DNA from: AC-56 sp963798705
Lineage (GTDB): Bacteria; Actinomycetota; Thermoleophilia; Solirubrobacterales; 70-9
Reading direction: 5' to 3'
NCBI GenBank assembly: GCA_963798705.1
Contig: CAWCTW010000005.1
Coordinates: 1,054,001-1,118,000 of the forward strand
Length of the DNA: 64,000 nucleotides
A model generated the notes under the pieces. The model saw only the letters and a list, made by a program, of their open reading frames with translations. It made no database searches and was not told the DNA's origin. This document shows positions 1 through 6,734 of this stretch, piece by piece. How positions within the stretch are numbered: the stretch's first letter is position 1; each line of letters starts with the position of its first letter. A program made the translations under genes and the position numbers.

Positions 1-233
1 CGCTCGATCCCGAGCTGGTCAAAGAGGTACTCGACGTGATGCGCGAGCTCGCGCAGGAGGGAATGACGATGATCGTGGTGACCCATGAAATGGGCTTTGC
101 GCGCGAGGTCGCCAACCGCCTGATCTTCATCGACCAGGGCGTGATCATGGAGCAGGGCAAGCCCGCCGACGTGCTCGACAACCCCCGCGAGGAGCGGACC
201 AGGAAGTTCCTGGGCCTCGTGCTCGAGCACTGA
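1..233 (+). CDS. Amino-acid ABC transporter ATP-binding protein, C-terminal part (partial)
   Basis: Only the last 77 or so residues are inside the window; the reading frame is already open at base 3. The visible part starts in the D-loop (LDPELV), then shows the strand and switch histidine of the H-loop in VVTHEMGFA, and ends with the usual GlnQ-type tail (DQGVIMEQGKP, then RTRKFLG). In the polar amino-acid uptake family this subunit couples ATP hydrolysis to import through a membrane permease. The Walker A and signature motifs lie off the left edge. Its TGA overlaps the ATG of the next gene by one base (TGATG), so the two are probably co-translated. The substrate cannot be told from this fragment. 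Confidence 0.93.
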   Translation, partial: LDPELVKEVLDVMRELAQEGMTMIVVTHEMGFAREVANRLIFIDQGVIMEQGKPADVLDNPREERTRKFLGLVLEH

Positions 234-859
234 TGGCCGACGTCATGGCTGGGATCCGCGCCCGTCACCCGGGCTTTCGCGAGGCTGTCGTCGCCGACGC
301 GCGGATCACCGCCCAGCACCGCTTCGAGCGGCACGAGTTCCACGGGCCGCTCGACACCGTGGTCCAGGTCCTGCGGCTGATGTGGGTGAGCGATGCGTTC
401 CTCGCCCACGCCATGTACCGGCTCAAGGCCCGGCTGCAGGCGCTGGGGGTGCCGCTGCTGCCGCGGCTCGGGCACAAGGTGGCGATGGCGACCGCGCAGG
501 TCTCGATCGGCGACCCGGTGGTCATGGATCCCGGCGTCTACATCGTCCACGGGCAGGTCGTGCTCGACGGTCTTGTGGAGATCAGGAGAGGGACCGTCAT
601 CAGCCCGTGGGTGACGATCGGGCTCCGCGCCGGGGACTGGACCGGGCCCACGATCGGCCCGGGCGTGAGCATCGGCACCGGCGCGAAGGTGCTCGGCAAC
701 GTAACGGTCGGAGCCGGGGCGCGGATCGGAGCGAATGCGGTCGTTCTCGATGACGTCGCCGAGGGCTCGACGGTCGTCGGGGTCCCCGCGCGGGCGGTCA
801 TCGCGGGCGATTCCAAGGCGCCCGACCGGTCCCGTGAAAACGCCGGTGAAGCAGGCTGA
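233..859 (+). CDS. Serine O-acetyltransferase-like hexapeptide-repeat acyltransferase
   Basis: A 208-residue protein with an alpha-helical N-terminal part (about 1-85) followed by left-handed beta-helix hexapeptide repeats (about 90-185), ending in the CysE-like STVVGVPAR segment at 179-187. CysE enzymes acetylate serine for cysteine synthesis. The histidine at 106 (YIVHG) sits about where CysE has DHGTG, but the second conserved histidine stretch (YHGVTLGG in CysE) reads SPWVTIGL here. The exact acceptor is therefore doubtful, and another small alcohol or amine is possible. It overlaps the amino-acid ABC ATPase by one base, which suggests a joint role in amino-acid or sulfur metabolism. Confidence 0.75.
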   Translation: MADVMAGIRARHPGFREAVVADARITAQHRFERHEFHGPLDTVVQVLRLMWVSDAFLAHAMYRLKARLQALGVPLLPRLGHKVAMATAQVSIGDPVVMDPGVYIVHGQVVLDGLVEIRRGTVISPWVTIGLRAGDWTGPTIGPGVSIGTGAKVLGNVTVGAGARIGANAVVLDDVAEGSTVVGVPARAVIAGDSKAPDRSRENAGEAG

Positions 860-1137
860 GCCCAGCGGTTCCGGCAGCATGGTCGCTGCTAGCTTGTAGC
901 CCTCGTGAACTCATCTCCATCGACCGCTCGTTCGCGGCGCGCGAGGGGCAGGCCGCCGGGAACCCAACCGCGGAGGGTAGGTACGAGGAGCTCGAGCTGG
1001 GGCGGCCGGACCCGGTGTTGGTGGCGACACCGTTCACGTCTCCGGAGGACTACGCTCCCCTGGCCTTCTGACCACGAGGGCCGCGGGTGCGGTCGGATGC
1101 GCAATTCGTCGATGAATGCGGGATTGAGGGGAAAGCG

Positions 1138-2163
1138 ATGATCGCCTTCGGGGTGTCGGTCACGGACCCAGAGGTCTATGAGCGTTGCGCGGAGCCCGGG
1201 CTCCGGCTCGTCGCCGAGCCCGACACCGAGATCCTCGCCCACGGGAGCACCGGCTCGGTCTTCCGCTCCTACAACATGCTGATGGACCAGGCCAAGAAGC
1301 TGGACGGCCTGGAGGCTCTGGTGCTGGTCCACCAGGACGCGGAGATCATCGACCCGGACTTCGTGCGGAAGATCCGCGACGCGATCAGCGACCCGGACGT
1401 GGCGATCGTCGGCTGCGCCGGGGCGGTGGGCGCGCGCAGCATCGCCTGGTGGGACGGCTCGGTGACCTGGGCGTCGTTCACGCACCGCTACGAGGAGCTG
1501 GGCGGCGGCGAGGTACCGGCCCTGGCGTGGACCCCCGACGAGACGCCCACCTATGCGATGACCGGCGAGGTGGAGACGGTCGACGGGTTCGTGCTCGGGC
1601 TGACGCCGTGGGCCATCGGCGAGCTGCGCTTCGACGAGTCGCTCGGGCAGGCGATCCACGGCTACGACTTCGACCTGTGCCTGCAGGCGCGCGAGAAGGG
1701 AAGGAAGGTCGTCACCGCCGACCTCAAGGTCGTCCACCACCACGACCTCAAGCTGATCCGCGACGTGGGCAACTGGATCGAGGCGCACATCAAGGTCGCC
1801 GAGAAGTGGGACGGCCGCATGCCCCTGGTGGGCAAGGAGGGCGATCCGGAGGACTGGAAGTCCCGCGCACGGCGGGCCGAGGCCCAGGCATCGGCCGAGC
1901 GCATGATCGCCCTGTCTGCGCGCCTCTACCGGGATGCCCGAATCGACCTGCTCCTGAGGCAGCGCGAGGCGATGGAGGAGGAGGCCAACCGCCTGCGGGA
2001 GGCCAAGGACAGGCTGGCCGCGGAGCTGGCGACGGAGCGGGAGAAGGGCCGCCGCGAGGGGAGGCTCCGCAGGCTGATCAAGGAGCCCCGGCGCACCATC
2101 GCCGGATATGTGCGGCGGCGCCGATCGGGCCGGGCTTCGGGCGGCGAGCTCGAGAGCTCCTAG
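1138..2163 (+). CDS. StrF-domain glycosyltransferase (GT2-like) with C-terminal coiled coil
   Basis: A 341-residue protein. The N-terminal two thirds matches the glycosyltransferase-like StrF family: VHQDAEI at 64-70 is the likely nucleotide-sugar/metal site, and HGYDFDLCLQA at 174-184 resembles the catalytic-loop region of these enzymes, followed by a VVHHH segment. Residues about 255-310 are charged and heptad-like, then a basic tail follows. ATG 1138 was chosen because GAGGGG lies just upstream; an in-frame start at 1087 has no such site. It probably adds a sugar during surface-glycan assembly. The 278 bases before it (860-1137) hold no convincing gene, RNA or promoter. It converges on the methyltransferase gene that follows. 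Confidence 0.8.
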   Translation: MIAFGVSVTDPEVYERCAEPGLRLVAEPDTEILAHGSTGSVFRSYNMLMDQAKKLDGLEALVLVHQDAEIIDPDFVRKIRDAISDPDVAIVGCAGAVGARSIAWWDGSVTWASFTHRYEELGGGEVPALAWTPDETPTYAMTGEVETVDGFVLGLTPWAIGELRFDESLGQAIHGYDFDLCLQAREKGRKVVTADLKVVHHHDLKLIRDVGNWIEAHIKVAEKWDGRMPLVGKEGDPEDWKSRARRAEAQASAERMIALSARLYRDARIDLLLRQREAMEEEANRLREAKDRLAAELATEREKGRREGRLRRLIKEPRRTIAGYVRRRRSGRASGGELESS

Positions 2164-2174
2164 TCTCGCGGCGC

Positions 2175-3263
2175 TCAGGCGCCGCCGTCGTCGTCCCCCA
2201 GCACTCGCCTGATCTCCTCGCGGGTGACCACTGGCTCGCGCCGCCGCAGCCGTGCCGCGCGCTCGTACAGCGCGAGCGCCCGTGACTGCAGAAGCCGCCT
2301 GAGCACAGCCTGCTGGGGGCGCAGGCGTGCGTCCAGCTCCCGCAGCGTGGCGGCCCGCTCCTTGATCTCCTGCTCCTTCTCGCGCAGGCGGTCTCCCTGG
2401 GCCTTCGACCGCTCGGTGACCTCGTCGTTCACGCGTCGGGCACGCACGAGGTCCCGAGAGCGCTCGACGATCTGGGAGACACGGTTTGCCTCGAGGCGCT
2501 CGATCAGGGGGTTGCGGTCGTAGGGGTCGAGGACCTTCGCCACCGCGTCCGACCACGGGGCATCGGTGTGCCACAGGGCACCGAACCCGAAGAACGCCGG
2601 CACGACCACGAGGCGCAGGCCGTCCCTGCCCTCCACGAAGTCCTCGAGCGCGGTGAGCGTCCCGTTGCGCGGTCCTCCCTCCCGCTCCGCGGCCCAGACG
2701 TACGCGAGCCCTCCGTCCTCGGACAAGCCCGGCTCGGTGGGCGACAGATAGGCCTCGTGCGCCAGCGGCTGGCGGTGCTCCTCCGGGATGCGCTCCGGCA
2801 CGTAGTAGGTGTCGCGGCGCGCATGCGGCCAGGCGACGTCGTGGAACATCATGAGCGGGATCTCCGCCCCCGGCGCTCGCTCGCCGACGATCCGAAGCTC
2901 CTCGCTGAGCGTGTAGTAGTTGTGGTCGCCGTCGATGATGATCGCGTCCGGGAACTCGACCTCCCGCAGCGCGTCGTGGCTCGTCTTCAGGACGAGCTCG
3001 AGGTCGGGGCGCGCTCTGCCGAGCTCCAGCAGCTCGTCCGGTGGCTCGGGATCGAGGGCGGCGATGCTCGCGCCTGACCGATCGGCCCACGCGAGCAGCT
3101 CGACGGTCAACTCGCCCTTGTAGGCGCCAACCTCGAGCACCGACTTCGCCCCGATCGCATCCAGGCCGCCGAACAGAAGCTCCCCGAGGTTGGCCAGGGA
3201 GTAACCCCACCCGCTCGTGTCGGTGCCCGCAACTTCCGAGATCGTTGGCTCCCCGCCGTTCAC
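2175..3263 (-). CDS. Class I SAM-dependent methyltransferase with C-terminal coiled coil
   Basis: A 362-residue protein whose N-terminal half is a methyltransferase of the Methyltransf_24 type: the SAM-binding glycine-rich loop is SVLEVGAYKGE (about 41-51) and an acidic IIIDGDHNYY motif follows at about 108-117. Residues about 265-345 are strongly charged and helical, predicted coiled coil, as in other polysaccharide-locus methyltransferases and glycosyltransferases. The start is uncertain: GTG 3263 is the best candidate near the family N-terminus but has no obvious ribosome site, and the frame stays open upstream. Such proteins methylate sugars, for example to cap or modify a chain end. Neighbours are glycosyltransferases and sulfotransferases. 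Confidence 0.78.
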   Translation of the reverse strand: MNGGEPTISEVAGTDTSGWGYSLANLGELLFGGLDAIGAKSVLEVGAYKGELTVELLAWADRSGASIAALDPEPPDELLELGRARPDLELVLKTSHDALREVEFPDAIIIDGDHNYYTLSEELRIVGERAPGAEIPLMMFHDVAWPHARRDTYYVPERIPEEHRQPLAHEAYLSPTEPGLSEDGGLAYVWAAEREGGPRNGTLTALEDFVEGRDGLRLVVVPAFFGFGALWHTDAPWSDAVAKVLDPYDRNPLIERLEANRVSQIVERSRDLVRARRVNDEVTERSKAQGDRLREKEQEIKERAATLRELDARLRPQQAVLRRLLQSRALALYERAARLRRREPVVTREEIRRVLGDDDGGA

Positions 3264-3350
3264 GTCGCGGGCAGTGTAGTGGGGCTCAATCCGGGCTGAA
3301 CGAACCCATGAGTGGAGTCTTGCTACGGTTTTCGGGCCTTGGAGCAGGGA

Positions 3351-4352
3351 ATGGCAAATGCGGCGGCGATGAAGGACCCGGCTCGGTACTTCACCGAAAT
3401 CGCGCGTCTGTCGGAGGAGAACCGCCAGCAGCGCGACCCGCACACGGAGCGGCGCCTCCTCAAGCTGCGCCACCGTGCGGCGATCGCCCTCGGGCACGAC
3501 GCTTCCGCCAATCCGAGCTTTCCAGAGCCGGCGTTCGACGGCCTTCCAAGCGGTGAGCTCCCCGAGATCACCATGGAAGAGTTGACGCCCGAGCTCTTGC
3601 GGGCCGCGATCTTGCGCAGCGGTGCGCTCCTCATCCGCGGCATGATCGATCAGACCGAGGCGGCGGCGATGGTCGACGAGATCGACGCCGCCTTCGACGC
3701 CCGCGACATGCGCGATGCGGGCGAGCCCCGTCCGGAGGGCTACTACGAGGAGTTCGCGCCGGATCCCCCCTTCAGCCTGATCGAGCGCTCCTGGGTCACC
3801 GACGCCTCGGGGATCTGGCTCGCCGACTCGCCCAAGGTGATGTTCGACGTCGTGGAGACTTTCGAGCGGACCGGCCTGCGCGAGGTTGCCACCGGCTACC
3901 TGGGCGAGCGCCCGGCGATCTCGGTCAACAAGTGCACGCTGCGCCGAGTGCGCCCCGACGTCGTCAAGGGCCTCAGAGGCATATCGTGGCACCAGGACGG
4001 CGCGTTCCTGGGCGACGTGCGGGCCCTGAACGTGTGGCTCAGCCTCTCCCACTGCGGTGACACCGCACCCGGTCTCGACATCGTGCCGAAGCGGATCGAG
4101 CACATCGTGCCGCCGGGCACCGAGGGGGCCGCGTTCGACTGGTCCGTTTCGCAGGTGGCCGTGAATGAGGTCGCGGGCGACGTCGAGATCCAGCGACCCA
4201 TCTTCGAGCCGGGCGACGTCATGCTCTTCGACGAGCTCTTCCTGCACGCGACCGGCGCCGACATCAACATGCCGAACACCCGCTACGCGATCGAGAGCTG
4301 GTTCTTCGGCCCCTCTAAGTTCCCCGAGAAGTACTCACCGGTCGCGTTCTGA
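3351..4352 (+). CDS. Phytanoyl-CoA dioxygenase (PhyH) family Fe(II)/2-oxoglutarate oxygenase
   Basis: A 333-residue protein with the PhyH double-stranded beta-helix. The iron ligands are visible as WHQDG (H214, D216) and LFLHATG (H299); R311 is the likely 2-oxoglutarate anchor. ATG 3351 follows GGAGCAGGGA, a good ribosome site; a GTG 13 codons upstream does not have one. The family hydroxylates varied small molecules or carrier-bound substrates using O2 and 2-oxoglutarate. Because it sits between a methyltransferase and a sulfotransferase in the glycan locus, the inference is tailoring of a sugar, lipid or linker of the exported glycan. It converges on the sulfotransferase at 4377 with 24 bases between. 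Confidence 0.85.
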   Translation: MANAAAMKDPARYFTEIARLSEENRQQRDPHTERRLLKLRHRAAIALGHDASANPSFPEPAFDGLPSGELPEITMEELTPELLRAAILRSGALLIRGMIDQTEAAAMVDEIDAAFDARDMRDAGEPRPEGYYEEFAPDPPFSLIERSWVTDASGIWLADSPKVMFDVVETFERTGLREVATGYLGERPAISVNKCTLRRVRPDVVKGLRGISWHQDGAFLGDVRALNVWLSLSHCGDTAPGLDIVPKRIEHIVPPGTEGAAFDWSVSQVAVNEVAGDVEIQRPIFEPGDVMLFDELFLHATGADINMPNTRYAIESWFFGPSKFPEKYSPVAF

Positions 4353-4376
4353 GCACCCGGCCCGCGGTGCCGGCGC

Positions 4377-5381
4377 CTAAACGCCGTACCCGAGCTCGGC
4401 GAGCTTCGCACCCATGATCTCGTGCATCGTGTCCTGCTCGTCCCCGGTGAGGTTCTGTCGCCACAGGCCCGGCGTGGCGGCCCGCATCGGCTGTCCGGGA
4501 CCGCGGCGGTCCTTCGGCGCCGACTCGAAGGCATGGCGCTCCACGACGCCAGCCAACTCGTCCGAGCCCACCTCGATCTCCATCCAGTCGAAGATCCGCC
4601 GAAGCTGAGCCTGGGTGTCGCCGAGGATCTCCTCGTAGCGCACGAGGAGACGTTGGCGCTCGGGAAGCAAGTCGAATGCACGCTGAGTCGCCATCGTGCG
4701 GCGCACCCAGAGGCTCGAATGCTGTGACACGAAGGCCAGCCGTTCCTGGGGAGGCCGGCCAAGCGAGCGCGTGCGCTCGGCCCACCAGCTGTCGGAGCCG
4801 AGCATGGCGTCGACCAGCGAGTCGACCACGTCCCTCCCGTCGCGCAGGAGAAACAGCATCCTCGAGCGAGGCATCAGCGAGACGATCGTGTCCGCCGCGT
4901 GGGACCCGTTCGGCTCCTTGATCGCCACCCATTGCGGAATCGGGTCGTATCCCATGTGCCTGAGCTGGTTGTCGAAGCCGCGGAGGACGAGCTCGTGAAG
5001 CAGCGGGCGGAGGACCGGCATGTAGTCGCGGGCGAAGAAGTAGCTCGGGTCCTCGGCGCGCTCGCCGTGCTCGTAGTACTCGCCCGCCTCGACCTCGCCG
5101 CCCACGGGAACGAGGTGCGCGCCGAGGTAGGACTCGTTCACGGGAGCGATCTCGGGACGAGTGCCGAGCAGCCGCAGCATCCAGGAGCTTCCCGACCGGG
5201 GCGAGCCGAAGACCCACACGAGCTTCTCCTCCAGGGCGGCGTGCTCGGCGTCCGTGCGCGCGGGGATCGGCACGCGGCCCGCCTGTCCATCGCCCTGGCG
5301 ACCGGCCTCGGCCAGCAGGCCGCGGGTCAGCTCGTGCTCTTCCCTCGCGGCGTCGAGCGTCTCTTGCGCGTCCCGTGGCAT
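4377..5381 (-). CDS. Sulfotransferase family protein (A)
   Basis: A 334-residue protein of the PAPS-dependent sulfotransferase fold. The 5-prime-phosphosulfate loop is FGSPRSGSSWMLRLL (58-72), and the 3-prime-phosphate site is the FLLRDGRDVVDS stretch in the middle of the protein. It moves sulfate from PAPS to a hydroxyl or amine, most likely on a sugar of the locus product. Its ATG at 5381 overlaps the stop of the small coiled-coil gene upstream by one base (TGATG), which fixes the start and argues for translational coupling. It is the last gene of a three-gene minus-strand operon (5632-6645, 5381-5632, 4377-5381). Confidence 0.88.
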   Translation of the reverse strand: MPRDAQETLDAAREEHELTRGLLAEAGRQGDGQAGRVPIPARTDAEHAALEEKLVWVFGSPRSGSSWMLRLLGTRPEIAPVNESYLGAHLVPVGGEVEAGEYYEHGERAEDPSYFFARDYMPVLRPLLHELVLRGFDNQLRHMGYDPIPQWVAIKEPNGSHAADTIVSLMPRSRMLFLLRDGRDVVDSLVDAMLGSDSWWAERTRSLGRPPQERLAFVSQHSSLWVRRTMATQRAFDLLPERQRLLVRYEEILGDTQAQLRRIFDWMEIEVGSDELAGVVERHAFESAPKDRRGPGQPMRAATPGLWRQNLTGDEQDTMHEIMGAKLAELGYGV

Positions 5382-5632
5382 CAGGCGCCGCGCGCAGAGC
5401 GCGCCTTCAGCCTTCGGCTGAGCGAGCGATAAGTCGCCCCCGCGTCCCGCAGCGGCCGCGTGAGCTTCCAGCTGCTCGAGTGCTCGAGCGCTCGCAGCCA
5501 CCGCTCGGTTTCGCTCTGCTCCCGTTGCGCCCTGGTCAACCGCTGATTCGTGTCCTCGAGCGCGGCGCGCAGCATGGCGCGATCCTGGTTCGCGACCTCC
5601 AAGGCGTCGATGAGCTCATGCTCGACGCTCAT
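5381..5632 (-). CDS. Small coiled-coil protein with SSSWKLTRPLR motif
   Basis: An 83-residue protein lying between two sulfotransferase genes and joined to each by a TGATG one-base overlap, which defines both ends. Residues about 5-50 form a charged amphipathic helix (likely coiled coil); residues 52-61 read SSSWKLTRPL, a motif commonly seen near the C-termini or linkers of large glycosyltransferases and methyltransferases in polysaccharide loci. Here it is a free-standing protein. No enzyme fold is present. The inference is an adaptor or scaffold that ties the two sulfotransferases to each other or to the glycosyltransferase complex. Function otherwise unknown. Confidence 0.72.
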   Translation of the reverse strand: MSVEHELIDALEVANQDRAMLRAALEDTNQRLTRAQREQSETERWLRALEHSSSWKLTRPLRDAGATYRSLSRRLKARSARGA

Positions 5633-6645
5633 CAGCTGCTCGCGGGCGCCTCGGGCACGGTTGCGGCGTCCCGCTCGCCGGCCTCGGGCACCGACGTGTC
5701 GAATCCGAGCGCATCCAGCTCGTCGCCGAGCTCGTCGTTGAATCTCCTCACGAGGTCCGGCGACAGCTCGCGGCGCCATCGGCCCACTGAGGCCTCCGGG
5801 GTCGCGGCGCTCACGTGCACAGCCCGCATCTTCTCGTCGGCGGCGACCGCCGCCGGGTTCAGCTCGACGCCGAGGATCTCCTCGAGCCGCCGGGCCTCGG
5901 CGTCGAGGTTGAGGACCAGGTCCTCGTAGCGGACCACCGGCACGTCCCCGGAGTCGATCGCCTTCCGGAGCCATTCGAGACGGTCCCTCTGGCGACCCAG
6001 ATGGCGCTTGAGCCACGCGTCGTGGGACTCCCCGGGCTGCTGCCCCATCGCGCGCTCGCGCCCGGCCCGCTGGCGCTTCGCCGCGAAGGAGGTGATCGAC
6101 ACGTAGGTGTCGCGCGGGTCTCGCAGAACGGCGATGAGCCTCACCGGCGGCAGCTCACCCAGGTCCACCTGCCAGGTGCTCAGGTGCTTCTCGGCGTAGT
6201 AGCGGACCTCGGCGTCCCGGCGCTGGTGACGGCGTCTGGTCTGTGCCGTGGCCCGGCGAGAGAACTCCTCCCACATCATCCGAAACGCGTACTCGGAGAA
6301 CCGCTCGTCTCCCTCCGCTGGGTCGAGCAGCTCGCGCTCCTTCCAGGGAGGGGCCCCCATCAGCGGCATCTGCTTCTCCTGGCTCAACGTTGCGAGGCCC
6401 CCGGCGTTCCACAGCCGCCGTGGCCAATCCTGCTTCTCGATCAGGTGGGACCAGCGAAGGAGGTAGGCGAAGTACTTGTGCTCGTACGGGTACCCCCCGC
6501 CGACGGCGATCTGCGGAGAAGAGACGAGCAGCCGCATCATGAGCGTGCTCCCGTCACGCGTGAAGTAATCGACGAGGATGGGCTGTAGCGAGTCCCCGCC
6601 GATGCTCCGCTGCTCCGGTAAATTCGATTTGCTCCTGCCCAGCAT
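5632..6645 (-). CDS. Sulfotransferase family protein (B)
   Basis: A 337-residue sulfotransferase. The phosphosulfate-binding loop is TRDGSTLMMRLL (about 29-40) and the 3-prime-phosphate site is LRDPRDTYVSITS. It is closely related to the sulfotransferase at 14067: both carry ILVDYxxRDGSTLMMRLL, then SSPQIAVGG and a YPxEx(K)xFAYL region, so they are probably duplicates with shifted specificity. ATG 6645 was preferred since AAGGTG lies upstream and the first conserved strand follows about 20 residues later; an upstream ATG at 6723 is also in frame. The end overlaps the coiled-coil gene by one base. It is divergent from the glycosyltransferase at 6735. Confidence 0.86.
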   Translation of the reverse strand: MLGRSKSNLPEQRSIGGDSLQPILVDYFTRDGSTLMMRLLVSSPQIAVGGGYPYEHKYFAYLLRWSHLIEKQDWPRRLWNAGGLATLSQEKQMPLMGAPPWKERELLDPAEGDERFSEYAFRMMWEEFSRRATAQTRRRHQRRDAEVRYYAEKHLSTWQVDLGELPPVRLIAVLRDPRDTYVSITSFAAKRQRAGRERAMGQQPGESHDAWLKRHLGRQRDRLEWLRKAIDSGDVPVVRYEDLVLNLDAEARRLEEILGVELNPAAVAADEKMRAVHVSAATPEASVGRWRRELSPDLVRRFNDELGDELDALGFDTSVPEAGERDAATVPEAPASS

Positions 6646-6734
6646 CGTGCCGCCAAGCACCTTAGCGGGCGCGGATACACTTTCCTGAGATGGTCGCGGG
6701 GGCCATCGTCGCAGGGGGGGCATAACTTTCAGGC

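Noticed and set aside
889..3210. Long open minus-strand frame of 773 codons
   Set aside because: Arginine/glycine/proline-rich and crosses two real genes in other frames; typical GC-rich shadow with no motif.
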